From assembly GCF_014700075.1 (NCBI RefSeq), contig NZ_JACXBU010000005.1, positions 454,792 through 518,791 on the forward strand: a DNA stretch of 64,000 nucleotides, in the 5' to 3' direction. Both the position numbers and the translations under genes were made by a program. The notes below the pieces were generated by a model. It made no database searches and was not told the origin of the DNA. It saw only the letters and a list, made by a program, of their open reading frames with translations. The stretch is from Pseudomonas sp. JM0905a (GTDB lineage Bacteria; Pseudomonadota; Gammaproteobacteria; Pseudomonadales; Pseudomonadaceae). Below are positions 7,976-19,441 of the stretch, piece after piece. Within the stretch, counting starts at the first letter, position 1; every line of letters begins with the position of its first letter.

Positions 7976-10900
7976 ATGACCTCGACCCGCTCATCCACAC
8001 CGGCCGCGCTGGAGGGTTTCCATCCCGCCGTCGCCGCCTGGTTCCGCACCAGCTTTCCCGCACCGACGGCGGCCCAGGCCCGCGCCTGGCCGGCCATACG
8101 CGCTGGCGCGAGCACATTGGTGGCAGCGCCCACCGGGTCGGGCAAGACCCTCACCGCGTTCCTTTCCGCCATCGACGAACTGGTCCACGAAGGGCTGGAG
8201 CAGGGCGGTCTGCCGGATCGCTGCACGGTGGTCTACGTCTCGCCGCTGAAGGCGCTGTCCAATGACATCCGCATCAACCTGGAAGAACCCTTGGCAGGCA
8301 TCCGCGCCGAGCTGGCACGGCTGGGACTGGAGGATGTGGATATCCGCACTGCCGTGCGCACCGGCGATACGTCCCAGGCCGAGCGCGACGCCATGCGCAA
8401 GCGCCCGCCGCACATCCTGGTGACCACACCGGAATCCCTCTACATCCTGCTCGGCTCCGAATCCGGCCGCGCCATGCTGGCCGGCTGCCGCAGCCTGATC
8501 ATCGACGAGATCCACGCCATCGCCGGCAGCAAGCGCGGCAGCCACCTGATGCTCAGTGCCGAGCGCCTGGAAGCCTTGTGCGGACGCAGCGTGCAGCGCA
8601 TCGGCCTGTCCGCCACGCAGAAGCCCATCGAGCGCGTGGCGGAGTTCCTCATGGGCCAGGGTCGCGGTGCCTGCACCCTGGTGGACGTGGGCTACAGCCG
8701 TGAACGCGACCTGGCCCTCGAAGTGCCGCCGGTGCCGCTGGAAGCGGTGCTGAGCAATGACGCCTGGGAGAAGGTCTACGACCGCCTCGCCGTGCTGGTC
8801 GCCGAACATCGCACCACCCTGGTTTTCGTCAACACCCGGCGCCTGGCCGAACGTGCCACCCGCCACCTTTCCGAGCGCCTGGGCACCGCCGCCGTCGCTG
8901 CCCACCACGGCAGTCTGGCGCGGGACCTGCGCCTGGACGCAGAGCAGCGCCTCAAGCGCGGTGAGCTCAAGGTGCTGGTGGCCACTGCCTCGCTGGAACT
9001 GGGCATCGACATCGGCGAGGTGGAGCTCGTCTGTCAGCTCGGTTCGCCACGCAGCATCGCCGCCTTCCTGCAACGGGTCGGCCGTTCCGGCCACAGCGTC
9101 GGCGGCACGCCCAAGGGGCGGCTGTTCCCGCAATCGCGAGACGACCTGATCGAATGCGCGGCCTTGCTGGATTGCGTGCGCCGCGACGAGCTGGACGCGC
9201 TGGTGATTCCCCATGCGCCGCTGGATGTGCTGGCCCAGCAGATGGTGGCCGAAGTGGCCTGCCAGGAATGGGGCGAGGATGAGCTGTATCGCTTGATGAT
9301 CCGCGCCATGCCCTATGCGGACCTGGCGCGGGACCGTTTCGATGCCCTGGTGAGGATGCTGTCCGAGGGCTACAACGGCCGCCAGGGTGTGCGTGGCGCC
9401 TACCTGCATCGCGATGCGGTGAATCGCCGTCTGCGTGGCCGCCGTTCCGCGCGCCTGACCGCCATCACCTCCGGTGGTGCGATTCCCGAAACCGCCGACT
9501 ACGCCGTGGTGCTGGAACCCCAGGGCGTGCCGGTGGGCAGCGTGCACGAGGACTTCGCCGTGGAGAGCCTGGCGGGCGACGTGTTCCAGCTGGGCAACCA
9601 GTCCTATCGCATCCTCCGGGTGGAACCGGGCCGGGTGCGGGTGGAAGACGCCCAGGGCCAGCCGCCGAACATTCCCTTCTGGCTGGGGGAAGCGCCGGGG
9701 CGCACGGATGAGCTGTCGGCGGCGGTGGCGAGGTTGAGGGCCAGTGTCGAAGGATGGCTGGTGGAGTCCGAGCGTGCCGATGCGGCCCTCACCCCCGGCC
9801 CCTCTCCCAGAGGGAGAGGGGAGCAGTCCGAGCGAGGGGAAAACATCGAGCGGGCTGTCGAGGGGTTGCGCGAAGACATCGGCCTCAGCGACGCGGCGGC
9901 GCGGCAGATAGTCGAGTACCTGGCGCGGGCCAGGGCTTCGCTGGGGGCGTTGCCGACTCAGAAGCGGCTGGTGATGGAGCGCTTCTTCGACGAAACCGGC
10001 GGCATGCAGCTGATCATCCATTCGCCCTTCGGCAGCCGGCTCAACCGGGCCTGGGGGCTGGCGCTGCGCAAGCGCTTCTGCCGCAACTTCAACTTCGAGC
10101 TGCAGGCGGCGGCCACCGAGGATGCGCTGATCCTCTCGCTGTCCACCAGCCACAGCTTCCCTCTGGACGAAGTCTGGCGCTACCTGCACTCCAACAGCGC
10201 CGAACATCTCCTGATCCAGGCCATCCTCGACGCGCCGCTGTTCGGCGTGCGTTGGCGCTGGAATGCTTCTGCCGCGCTGGCCCTGCCGCGTTACTCCGGT
10301 GGCCGCAAGGTGGCGCCGCAGATCCAGCGCATGCGCAGCGAGGACCTGCTGGCCAGCGTCTTCCCCGATCAGGTGGCCTGTCAGGAGAACCTGGTGGGCG
10401 AGCGCGACATTCCCGATCATCCGCTGGTGGCCCAGACCCTGGACGACTGCCTGCACGACGCCATGGACACCGAAGGCTGGCTGGCGCTGTTGAGGCGCAT
10501 GGAGCGTGGTGACGTGGAACTGGTCGCCCGCGACCTGCCGGCGCCGTCTTCCCTGGCTGCCGAAATCCTCGGAGCGCGTCCCTATGCCTTCCTCGACGAT
10601 GCGCCGCTGGAAGAGCGGCGTACCCAGGCTGTGCAGCAACGCCGCTGGACCGACCCGGAATCCGCAGACGACCTGGGCGCGCTGGACGCCGACGCCATCA
10701 CGGCGGTGGCCGAGGAAGCCTGGCCGCAGGTGCGCGATGCCGATGAAATGCACGAAGCCGTGCTGGCCCAGGCCTGCATCACCCAGGCCGAAGTGGAGGC
10801 CAACGAGGGCTGGAACGGTTGGCTGGCGCAGCTGGCCAAGGCCCGCCGCGTCGCCTGCCTGCAACTGGATGGGCAGCCGACCCTGTGGTTGGCGGCCGAA

Positions 10901-12388
10901 CGGCTGCAACAGTTCCGCGCCCTTTTTCCGGATGCCGTCCTCAAGCCGGCCATCACGGCGCCCGAGGGCTTCACCGCTGAATGGCCCGTGGAGACGGCGC
11001 TGCTGGAAGTGGTGCGCGCCCGGCTTGGCGGTTTCGGCCCGCTGACACTGGCGAAACTGGCTGCCGATCTGCACCAGGCCCCTGCAGACCTGACCTTCGC
11101 CCTGGTGAGCCTGGAGCGAGAGGGCCAGGTGCTGCGAGGACGCTTCACCCCCGGAGCGTCGGAAGAGGAATGGTGCGAGCGCCATCTGCTGGCGCGCATC
11201 CATCGCTACACGGTCAAGCGGTTGCGCCGGGAGATCGAACCGGTGGAGCGCGCCGACTTCATGCGCTTCCTGTTCGACTGGCAGCGCGTCGCGCCCTCCG
11301 CCCAGGTGCGCGGTGCCGAAGCGCTGGCCACGGTGCTGGGGCAGCTGGAGGGCTTCGAGGCGGCGGCTGGTGCCTGGGAAAGCGAGATATTGCCCAGCCG
11401 CGTGGCCGACTACGGCATCAACTGGCTGGATGACCTGTGCCGCGCAGGCCGGCTGGTCTGGTGCCGTTTGGGTGGACGCGGCAAGGTGGCGGCGGGACCG
11501 GTGCGCAGCACGCCCATCCTGCTATTGCCGCGCAAGAGCCTGGGTCTCTGGCGGGCCTGCCTGCAGGATGCGCCGACTCCGGAACCCTCCCCGCGCGCCG
11601 AACGGGTGCGGCAGGTGCTGGCCAGCCAGGGTGCACTGTTCTTCGACGAACTGATGGACGAAGCCCACCTGCTGCGCAGCGAGCTGGAGGATTGCCTCGG
11701 CGAACTGGTGGCGCTGGGCCTGGCCAATGCCGACAGCTTCGCCGGCCTGCGTTCCCTGCTCCTGCCTGCCGCACGCCGCAGCCGCCACGACCGCCGTGCC
11801 CGCCTGGCCCTGGCCAACATGCAGGACGCCGGACGCTGGGCCTTGTTGCGAGGCAAGACGGAGGAGGGCAACGGCAAGGTTCCGGTCGAGAGCCTGGAAC
11901 ATGTGGCGCGCACCCTGCTGCGCCGCTACGGCGTGGTGGGCTGGCGCCTGCTGGAGCGCGAAGCCGACTGGCTACCGCCCTGGCGCGACCTGCTGCGGGT
12001 CTATCACCGCCTGGAAGCACGCGGCGAGATACGCGGTGGGCGCTTCGTGGCCGGCGTCTCCGGCGAACAGTTCGCCCTGCCGGAAGCCGTCGGCCTGCTG
12101 CGGGAAGTCCGCAAGCGTCCGCTGGACGGCAGCCTGGTCAGCCTCGCCGCCTGCGACCCGCTGAACCTGCTGGGCACCTTGCTGGCCGGCATCAAGGTAC
12201 CGGCCGTGGCAGGCAACCGCCTGCTGCTGCGCGATGGCGTGCCGGTGGCGACACTGGTGGCGGGCAAGGTGAACCTGCTGCAGGACGCCGATCCGGCCAC
12301 CGCCAACGAATGGCGCGCGGCGCTGATCCGCCAGCCGGCGGCAACGCCGCTGGGGCAGCAGTCGCGACGGGCGCGGATGCCGTTGTAG
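7976..12388 (+). CDS. lhr: Large ATP-dependent helicase Lhr (with Lhr-core and C-terminal domains)
   Basis: 1470 residues from the ATG at 7976 (GTGGGAG upstream), near the roughly 1500 of full-length bacterial Lhr. Lhr is a 3'-5' superfamily 2 helicase linked to DNA repair. Walker A APTGSGKT lies near residue 50, the DEIH box (LIIDEIHAI) near 175, and motif [10 protein letters not shown] near 365. The Lhr winged-helix region and the long bacterial C-terminal extension follow. Residues about 602-620 ([19 protein letters not shown]) are encoded by an in-frame copy of a dispersed palindromic repeat and fall in a linker. The frame stays open through it. Confidence 0.93.
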   Translation: MTSTRSSTPAALEGFHPAVAAWFRTSFPAPTAAQARAWPAIRAGASTLVAAPTGSGKTLTAFLSAIDELVHEGLEQGGLPDRCTVVYVSPLKALSNDIRINLEEPLAGIRAELARLGLEDVDIRTAVRTGDTSQAERDAMRKRPPHILVTTPESLYILLGSESGRAMLAGCRSLIIDEIHAIAGSKRGSHLMLSAERLEALCGRSVQRIGLSATQKPIERVAEFLMGQGRGACTLVDVGYSRERDLALEVPPVPLEAVLSNDAWEKVYDRLAVLVAEHRTTLVFVNTRRLAERATRHLSERLGTAAVAAHHGSLARDLRLDAEQRLKRGELKVLVATASLELGIDIGEVELVCQLGSPRSIAAFLQRVGRSGHSVGGTPKGRLFPQSRDDLIECAALLDCVRRDELDALVIPHAPLDVLAQQMVAEVACQEWGEDELYRLMIRAMPYADLARDRFDALVRMLSEGYNGRQGVRGAYLHRDAVNRRLRGRRSARLTAITSGGAIPETADYAVVLEPQGVPVGSVHEDFAVESLAGDVFQLGNQSYRILRVEPGRVRVEDAQGQPPNIPFWLGEAPGRTDELSAAVARLRASVEGWLVESERADAALTPGPSPRGRGEQSERGENIERAVEGLREDIGLSDAAARQIVEYLARARASLGALPTQKRLVMERFFDETGGMQLIIHSPFGSRLNRAWGLALRKRFCRNFNFELQAAATEDALILSLSTSHSFPLDEVWRYLHSNSAEHLLIQAILDAPLFGVRWRWNASAALALPRYSGGRKVAPQIQRMRSEDLLASVFPDQVACQENLVGERDIPDHPLVAQTLDDCLHDAMDTEGWLALLRRMERGDVELVARDLPAPSSLAAEILGARPYAFLDDAPLEERRTQAVQQRRWTDPESADDLGALDADAITAVAEEAWPQVRDADEMHEAVLAQACITQAEVEANEGWNGWLAQLAKARRVACLQLDGQPTLWLAAERLQQFRALFPDAVLKPAITAPEGFTAEWPVETALLEVVRARLGGFGPLTLAKLAADLHQAPADLTFALVSLEREGQVLRGRFTPGASEEEWCERHLLARIHRYTVKRLRREIEPVERADFMRFLFDWQRVAPSAQVRGAEALATVLGQLEGFEAAAGAWESEILPSRVADYGINWLDDLCRAGRLVWCRLGGRGKVAAGPVRSTPILLLPRKSLGLWRACLQDAPTPEPSPRAERVRQVLASQGALFFDELMDEAHLLRSELEDCLGELVALGLANADSFAGLRSLLLPAARRSRHDRRARLALANMQDAGRWALLRGKTEEGNGKVPVESLEHVARTLLRRYGVVGWRLLEREADWLPPWRDLLRVYHRLEARGEIRGGRFVAGVSGEQFALPEAVGLLREVRKRPLDGSLVSLAACDPLNLLGTLLAGIKVPAVAGNRLLLRDGVPVATLVAGKVNLLQDADPATANEWRAALIRQPAATPLGQQSRRARMPL
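9787..9826. repeat. Palindromic repeat (family B) inserted in frame inside lhr
   Basis: The stretch contains CCCCTCTCCC, AGA, GGGAGAGGGG as a hairpin plus the CTCACCCCCGG lead-in seen in the intergenic copies near 12416-12450, 12481-12520, 17700-17750, 17850-17893 and 58791-58830. Here it is translated (about [11 protein letters not shown]) and keeps the reading frame. Confidence 0.85.
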
Positions 12389-12665
12389 AGGGAGAATTCG
12401 GGGCTGGGCCAACCTCCCTCACCCCAACCCTCTCCCAGAGGGAGAGGGGGCTGTCCGTGCCTCGGATGACCGGCATGTGTCACCCCTCTCCCTTCGGGAG
12501 AGGGGGCGGGGGTGAGGGGGTATCAGCCGGCGCGGACGTCCCTAACCACTTGAAACCGCTCAGAAATTGACCCGAGGCGTGTAGCCCCGCGCGACGTCTG
12601 GCCCCTGGCCATCTCCCGACAGGTTATCCACAGCTTCATCCACCGTTTTTGTGGGTATGCGCCGA
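12389..12665. repeat. Gene-free stretch with two family B hairpin repeats
   Basis: Copies of the CCCTCTCCC...GGGAGAGGG element lie at 12416-12450 and 12481-12520, between lhr and the convergent Mut7-C gene. The remaining 145 bases show no gene. Confidence 0.7.
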
Positions 12666-13424
12666 TCATGCTTCGTCGGACTTATCCACAGCCATCAAGG
12701 GGGCGAGCAGGGTACACATGCTTCGCCAGTGGGAGCCTTCCCAGTACAGGCGATCGCAGGCGGTGCAGCTGAGGAAGCGGGAGTAGAGCGCGCCGATGCG
12801 CGGTGGCAGGCGCGGGCGGGCCAGTTCCGGGGCGATTTCCTGCAGTGGGTGGTTGCAGTGCAGGCAGAGGCTGAAGGGCTTGGCGCTGCGGGCCAGGTCC
12901 AGGCGCTCGAACAACTCGCGCAGTTGCAGCGAGGGTTTCAGGGCGTGCACGTAGCAGCCGTGGGTGATGATGCGGCGCTTGAGCAGCTCGCGGTCGCGGG
13001 TCAGCACGATGCGCCCTTCGTGGGCCGAGATTGCGGCGATCTGGCCGTCTTCAAAGCGGTTGTCGTAGAGGGTGTCGAAGCCGGACATGCGTAGCAGGCT
13101 GGCAAGGCCGCCCAGGTGTGCGTCGGCAACGAAGCGCAGCACCCGCAGCGGCCTGGTGCGGACCTTGAGCAACGGGCTGATGTCCAGCGTCTCGAACTTG
13201 GGATAGACCGCCACCCGGTCGCCGTCGAGTATCACCCGCTCGAAGCCCACCGATTCGCCATTGAGCAGCACCAGTTCCACCTCGGTATGGGGCACGCCGA
13301 GGGCTTCGATCATGTGCTTGACGGTGGCCGCCCGGGCGCAGGCGCAGGTGAAGGCCTGTCGGCGCCGTCCGGCCGGCAGGAAGTCGTTGAGCTCTTCGTA
13401 GAAGCGGAATGTTGCCCTGACCAT
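12666..13424 (-). CDS. Mut7-C RNase-domain protein with N-terminal ubiquitin-like fold
   Basis: 252 residues. Residues 1-85 match the ubiquitin/MoaD-like Mut7-C partner domain (LVLLNGESVGFERVILDGDRVAVYP). Residues 95-245 are the Mut7-C PIN-type RNase domain, starting RVLRFVADAHLGGLASLLRMSGFDTLY, with ILTRDRELL-like acidic positions (IVLTRDRELLKRR). A zinc-ribbon pair follows (CLHCNHPL and CTACDRLYW). It is probably an RNA-processing or degradation protein, possibly toxin-like; its role is not established. It is transcribed towards lhr. Confidence 0.85.
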   Translation of the reverse strand: MVRATFRFYEELNDFLPAGRRRQAFTCACARAATVKHMIEALGVPHTEVELVLLNGESVGFERVILDGDRVAVYPKFETLDISPLLKVRTRPLRVLRFVADAHLGGLASLLRMSGFDTLYDNRFEDGQIAAISAHEGRIVLTRDRELLKRRIITHGCYVHALKPSLQLRELFERLDLARSAKPFSLCLHCNHPLQEIAPELARPRLPPRIGALYSRFLSCTACDRLYWEGSHWRSMCTLLAPLMAVDKSDEA

Positions 13425-13479
13425 GCAGGACAGTATGGCAGGCCGTGGCGCGCCCTCCGTGGGGGGGGCGCGCGAGCGG

Positions 13480-14133
13480 TCATTTCGGCTGGGCGACGAC
13501 CCGCAGGTAGGGCTTCAGGGTCTTGTAGCCGTCGGGGTACTTCTTCTTCGCGTCTTCGTCGGAGACCGAGGTGGGGATGATCACGTCGTCACCCGGACGC
13601 CAGTTCACCGGCGTCGCCACCGTGTGCTTGGCGTTGAGCTGCAGCGAGTCCAGCAGGCGCAGCACCTCGTCGAAGTTGCGGCCGGCGCTCATGGGGTAGA
13701 TGAGCATGGCCTTGACCTTCTTGTCCGGGCCGATGATGAACACCGAGCGCACCGTGGCGTTGTCCACGGCGGTGCGCGGGCCGGCGCTGGCGTTGGGGTG
13801 GATCATGTCGTAGAGCTTGGCCACCACCAGGTTCTCGTCGCCGATCATCGGGTAGTTGACCGCATGCCCCTGGGTTTCCTCGATATCACCGACCCATTTG
13901 CGGTGGTCGCTGACCGGGTCTACGGAGAGGCCGATCACCTTGGTATTGCGCTTGTCGAATTCAGGCTTGAGCTTGGCCATGTAGCCGAGCTCAGTGGTGC
14001 AGACCGGGGTGAAGTCCTTCGGGTGGGAGAACAGAATGGCCCACTGGTCACCGATCCACTGGTGGAAATTGATGGTGCCTTCGGTGCTGTCCACGGTGAA
14101 ATCGGGTGCTTCATCACCAATGCGGATTGCCAT
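13480..14133 (-). CDS. lsfA: 1-Cys peroxiredoxin (Prx6/LsfA type)
   Basis: 217 residues. It reduces hydrogen and organic peroxides in the cytoplasm. The peroxidatic cysteine is in PVCTTELGYMAKL (about residue 47), preceded by FSHPKDFTP. The long C-terminal arm (HTVATPVNWRPGDDVIIPTSVSDEDAK) is diagnostic of the Prx6 subgroup, which in Pseudomonas includes LsfA. GGAG precedes the ATG at 14133 by 7 bases. A thiolase or sulfonate locus is not adjacent, so the lsf name rests on sequence type only. Confidence 0.9.
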   Translation of the reverse strand: MAIRIGDEAPDFTVDSTEGTINFHQWIGDQWAILFSHPKDFTPVCTTELGYMAKLKPEFDKRNTKVIGLSVDPVSDHRKWVGDIEETQGHAVNYPMIGDENLVVAKLYDMIHPNASAGPRTAVDNATVRSVFIIGPDKKVKAMLIYPMSAGRNFDEVLRLLDSLQLNAKHTVATPVNWRPGDDVIIPTSVSDEDAKKKYPDGYKTLKPYLRVVAQPK

Positions 14134-14422
14134 GTACGTTCTCCTTTGTGTCTGGCTGTCGGGAGCTACCGCGAGGGCAGCACAGATCGCGGAGGGCCCT
14201 GTGGCCTGCCGGGGCTAACAGTATAGGTCGGGGTTTCGAGGCTGCCCGGAAGGCGGAAGATCAGCGGTCATGCGCCGGTTCCCGGGGGTGTTATTCCTAC
14301 CCGAAGGAGGTCGTCGGAAGCCTGTTTGTCGACAGGGCCCGTGGCGGGGCGCGCCTGGTGGGCGGCCTGTAGCGGGACCTGCCTACGAACGGGGAGCAGC
14401 CGGACGGCCGCTCCCCTTGGGT

Positions 14423-15142
14423 TCAAAGCGCGGCAGCGGTCTTGAGCACGTACTGGCTGGTGGGCAGCACGTCGAGCTTGTCGAAATCGATGAAGCGATT
14501 GCAGCTGTCCATCATCGCCGCGAGGTTCTGCTGGAACTTCGGCTCATCCCCCGGCGCGTCGAAGAACGCCATGGGATCGGTCATGGCGGCCGGCGGGAAG
14601 GCTTCCTCGACTATCGCATCCACCGGCGCGGCGCCGTGGGTGAGTGCGCGCACCACCAGGTTCTGCACGTAGAGGAAATTGTCCTGGGTGTCGATGGCGA
14701 CCCGGGTGTGATGGTTGCGCCAGATATCCAGCCAGGCGTCGCGGGTCAGGCGCGGCGGGCAGCTGAGGAAGGCGATCTGCGAGAAACCGTGGGTGCGCTG
14801 ACCGGCGTGGGCGGGGAAGCGGGTATTGCGAATCACCACCGATTCGCTCACCAGGTAGGCCGCCAGACGGGTGGAAACCGCCTTCAGGACGTCATCGAAA
14901 GGGCGGCGTACGTCAGCGTTGGCGCTGTCGGCCCAGAGCGACAGGGTGGCGTCCGGCAGAGGCCGGTTGTTTTCCTGGCGCAGGCCGGCGGCGGGGGCGA
15001 CATCGGAGTCGGCCAGGTTCACCTGCAGGCCCCGGGCGCCCAGGCTGAAGAGCTGCTCGGCGACCACGCCACGCAGGCGTTGGGAGAAGCTGTCGAGGCT
15101 GTCCTGCGGGTCGCGCCACAGGGTGTAGATGATCTTTTCCAC
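14423..15142 (-). CDS. EthD-domain-like protein, member of the putative island regulon
   Basis: 239 residues starting with GTG at 15142, after AACAACAAGGA. The sequence has the ferredoxin-like dimeric alpha/beta-barrel look of EthD proteins (RLTRDAWLDIWRNHHTRVAI, and VDAIVEEAFP further on). EthD-like proteins accompany many ring-oxidation clusters with unclear roles. The gene carries the 18-bp island element 58 bases upstream (15201-15218). It is therefore likely co-regulated with the catabolic island even though fusA2 separates it from the rest. Confidence 0.7.
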   Translation of the reverse strand: MEKIIYTLWRDPQDSLDSFSQRLRGVVAEQLFSLGARGLQVNLADSDVAPAAGLRQENNRPLPDATLSLWADSANADVRRPFDDVLKAVSTRLAAYLVSESVVIRNTRFPAHAGQRTHGFSQIAFLSCPPRLTRDAWLDIWRNHHTRVAIDTQDNFLYVQNLVVRALTHGAAPVDAIVEEAFPPAAMTDPMAFFDAPGDEPKFQQNLAAMMDSCNRFIDFDKLDVLPTSQYVLKTAAAL

Positions 15143-15150
15143 GGCAAGGT

Positions 15151-15160
15151 CCTTGTTGTT
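15151..15160 (-). promoter_or_regulatory. A-rich Hfq/Crc-type motif AACAACAAGG
   Basis: It lies directly before the GTG start of the EthD-like gene and overlaps its ribosome binding site. It matches the AAnAAnAA catabolite-activity motif bound by Hfq with Crc in Pseudomonas. Confidence 0.5.
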
Positions 15161-15200
15161 ATGGAGGCCCCCAGACCATGCGGCCTGGCCGGTGGCCCTG

Positions 15201-15218
15201 CATCGTCCACCCGGACTA
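15201..15218 (-). promoter_or_regulatory. Island operator-like element, site 1 (best match)
   Basis: TAGTCC-GGGT-GGACGATG, with a perfect GTCC-N4-GGAC inverted core, 58 bases before the EthD-like start codon. Confidence 0.7.
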
Positions 15219-15410
15219 GCGGATGAGCGGCCGGTGGTACAGGCAAGGCGGTGCTAGCGTTAGGGAAGGGGACACGCGGCCTTGGGGGCTGCCATTCCCT
15301 TGCAGCACGGCCACTCGCCCACAACCCTTGTATCCGAACCCGGTGCCGGTGGCACCGCCGGCGAACGTGCGGCCCTGCCATAACCCATAACCCGCACGGA
15401 GGTGATCGCC

Positions 15411-17513
<2,103 letters not shown>

Positions 17514-17535
17514 GGTTGGCAGGGTCTGGAGCTTG

Positions 17536-17627
17536 CGTAGGTTGTGGCGGGCGGCGTTCCGCTAGAGCGAAGCGAAACCCAACGATCGAGACCGCATTGT
17601 TGGGCCTCGTTCCTCGGACCAACCTAC
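17536..17627. repeat. Palindromic element, GTAGGTTG...CCAACCTAC family
   Basis: Imperfect inverted ends GTAGGTTG and CCAACCTAC flank an inner CGAAGCGAAACCCAAC / GTTGGGCCTCG pairing. A second copy lies at 25073-25150. It sits just past the fusA2 stop codon. Confidence 0.7.
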
Positions 17628-17958
17628 GGCAGATCTTCGATCTGCATGGCGAATGAATTCGCCCCCACAGGATATGTGCCAGGGCAGGGCGGTGCCGGCG
17701 CGAGTCACCCCTCTCCGCTTCAGGGAGAGGGGCCGGGGGTGAGGGTGTAGTGCCCCGCGCGGATTTCCAACGGCAGATCTTCGATCTGCATGGCGAATGA
17801 ATTCGCCCCCACAGGATATGTGCCAGGGCAGGGCGGTACCGGCGCGAGTCACCCCTCTCCCTCTGGGAGAGGGGCCGGGGGTGAGGGTGTAGTGCCCCGC
17901 TCGGGATTCCAATGGCAGCTCGTCAATCTGCATCAGCGAATGAATTCGCCCCCACAAG
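17628..17958. repeat. Tandem repeat, about 2.3 copies of a 142-144 bp unit
   Basis: Unit 1 is 17628-17771, unit 2 is 17772-17913, and a partial third runs 17914-17958. Each begins GGCAGATCTTCGATCTGCAT (the third is degenerate). Each contains the GGCGAATGAATTCGCCCCCACA palindrome core and, in full units, the CCCCTCTCC...GGAGAGGGG hairpin. The two full units differ mainly in the hairpin loop, indicating recent local duplication of a composite repeat. Confidence 0.9.
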
Positions 17959-17980
17959 AAAGTTCTGCCAACCCAAAAGA

Positions 17981-18004
17981 AAAACGGGCCCGAAGGCCCG
18001 TTTT
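17981..18004. terminator. Bidirectional rho-independent terminator
   Basis: AAAACGGGCC and GGCCCGTTTT flank CGAA: a 6-bp GC stem with A-run on one side and T-run on the other, so it can end minus-strand transcription of the LLM gene (stop 25 bases away) and plus-strand transcription from fusA2. Confidence 0.85.
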
Positions 18005-18028
18005 CCATTCCTCACTCCGCTGCTCAGG

Positions 18029-19156
18029 TCAGTCCTTCTGTTTGCGGAAGTAGGGAATCACGTGTTCGCCGATGTTCTTCAGCGTCTCCAGCTGTGCCCA
18101 CTGGGGCACGGTGCCCATCTGGCAGATGAAGAGGATTTCGTCGGCGCCGGCGTCGATCAGGCGCTGCACGTAGCCGATGCAGTCGCTTACGGTGCCGTAG
18201 GCATGGTTGGGGTTCATCATCGCCATGGTCGGGTCGGAGAAGTCGACCTTGACCTCCTCGGAGGCGAAGCGCGACTTGATCACCGCCTGGCCGTTGCCGT
18301 CGACGAAGGTGTCGTCCTTCCACTTCTCCGGGTCCGGGCGCTCGCCGCCGGCGTACCAGTACGCCAGGGATTCCATGAAGTAGCGCTGGCCACGGATGCC
18401 GATGTGGCGGGCCTTCTCGTTATCGTCCAGGACGATGGCCGGGCACAGGGCGGCGATGTGGCGATTGGGGCGGAAGCCCACCTGGTTCTTCTCGTCACGG
18501 TTGTCCCAGGCCTCGTGGTAAACGGCGACCTTCTTGGCGATTTCCTCGGGGCCGCCGAAGCCCAGCACCAGGGCGCCCATGCCACGGCCGCCAGCGTTCT
18601 TCAGCGACTCGGTGTTGGTGCAGGCCAGGTACATCGGCGGATGCGGGTCCTGGTAGGGCTTGGGATGGATCGGGCGTTTCGGGATCTTCACGAAGTCGCC
18701 GTTATGTTCGATCTCGTCCTGCACGAACATCTTCGGGATCAGGTACATGGCTTCGTCGATCTGCGGCTGCAGAGTGGCCAGGTCGTAGCCGAAAGTGCCG
18801 GCCTCCTGCTGGGTGCCGCCCTTGCCCACACCGAAGTGCACGCGGCCCTTGGACAGCAGGTCGAGGGTGGCGATGCGCTCGGCCACCTTCACCGGGTGGT
18901 TCATGGCCGGCGGCAGACAGACCACGCCGTGGCCGATGCCGATGCGCTCGGTCTTGCCGGCGACGAAGGCCAGCATGGTTTCCGGCGCCGACATGTGGGA
19001 GTAGTTGGTCAGCGCGGTGTGTTCCACGCACCAGAAATTGTCGAAACCGAGCTTGTCGGCGAGTACGGCCTGCTCGACGGTTTCGTCGAAGATGCGACGG
19101 TCGCCCTCGCGGCTGGAGTCGATCGTCTGTGCCTCATAGATCAGGGAGAATTTCAT
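18029..19156 (-). CDS. LLM-class (bacterial luciferase-like) flavin-dependent oxidoreductase
   Basis: 375 residues from the ATG at 19156 (MKFSLIYEAQT). It has the TIM-barrel luciferase-like monooxygenase fold: AVLADKLGFDNFWCVEHTA, ERIGIGHGVVCLPPAMNHPVKVAERIATLDLLSKGRVHFGVG. These enzymes use reduced FMN supplied by a separate reductase. Here the HsaB-like reductase at 20964 is a candidate. Some relatives are type II Baeyer-Villiger monooxygenases, but the reaction here is not known. The gene has its own island element 85 bases upstream and an AAGAACAAGAAG stretch near its ribosome binding site. A bidirectional terminator follows. Confidence 0.85.
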   Translation of the reverse strand: MKFSLIYEAQTIDSSREGDRRIFDETVEQAVLADKLGFDNFWCVEHTALTNYSHMSAPETMLAFVAGKTERIGIGHGVVCLPPAMNHPVKVAERIATLDLLSKGRVHFGVGKGGTQQEAGTFGYDLATLQPQIDEAMYLIPKMFVQDEIEHNGDFVKIPKRPIHPKPYQDPHPPMYLACTNTESLKNAGGRGMGALVLGFGGPEEIAKKVAVYHEAWDNRDEKNQVGFRPNRHIAALCPAIVLDDNEKARHIGIRGQRYFMESLAYWYAGGERPDPEKWKDDTFVDGNGQAVIKSRFASEEVKVDFSDPTMAMMNPNHAYGTVSDCIGYVQRLIDAGADEILFICQMGTVPQWAQLETLKNIGEHVIPYFRKQKD

Positions 19157-19166
19157 GCGTTTGGCC

Positions 19167-19178
19167 CTTCTTGTTCTT
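19167..19178 (-). promoter_or_regulatory. A-rich Hfq/Crc-type motif AAGAACAAGAAG
   Basis: Just upstream of the LLM oxidoreductase start codon, covering the likely Shine-Dalgarno; fits AAnAAnAA. Confidence 0.4.
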
Positions 19179-19241
19179 CGATTGGTCAACCCGGAGATGT
19201 CGGGTCTTGAGTGCATGGTGTGGGATCGAAAACCGCGCTGA

Positions 19242-19259
19242 ATCCCCCAAAGGGACTAG
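19242..19259 (-). promoter_or_regulatory. Island operator-like element, site 2
   Basis: TAGTCC-CTTT-GGGGGATT, left half perfect, right half degenerate, 85 bases before the LLM oxidoreductase start codon. Confidence 0.5.
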
Positions 19260-19281
19260 TCATCTTGATGCCCCGCACAGC

Positions 19282-19310
19282 ACGACGCCCGCGCGGGGCG
19301 GGCGTCGTGG
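19282..19310. other. Perfect 11-bp GC hairpin between the HsaA-like and LLM genes
   Basis: CACGACGCCCG and CGGGCGTCGTG around a 7-base loop. There is no T-run on the minus strand, so it may be an RNA-stabilising or attenuating structure rather than a terminator. Confidence 0.45.
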
Positions 19311-19335
19311 CACAAGGCGGATCGTGGTTCGATAT

Positions 19336-19419
19336 GTAGGGTGGACGTCGCTTTTCACGTCCACCGGCGGTGCTGGACCGAGCCGTGATGGTGGATGAAA
19401 AGAGCGTCATCCACCCTAC
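19336..19419. repeat. Palindromic element, GTAGGGTGGA...TCCACCCTAC family
   Basis: The outer ends GTAGGGTGGA and TCCACCCTAC are inverted, with inner GTCGCTTTTCAC and GGTGGATGAAAAGAGCGTC blocks. A second copy lies at 25157-25239. Confidence 0.75.
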
Positions 19420-19441
19420 GATTTGCCGTGCATCCGAGGCG

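Noticed and set aside
7991..11203. 1070-residue minus-strand frame opposite lhr
   Set aside because: Low-complexity Gln/His/Gly-rich translation with no domain; a shadow of the helicase gene, as usual in high-GC genomes.
17628..17958. CRISPR array
   Set aside because: The units are 142-144 bp of composite palindromic repeats without distinct spacers, and no cas genes are near.
17562..18008. 148-residue protein in the repeat array
   Set aside because: Its translation consists of the repeats themselves (HPHPRPLSLKRRG-like and SCGGEFIRHADRRSA-like phrases), not a real protein.
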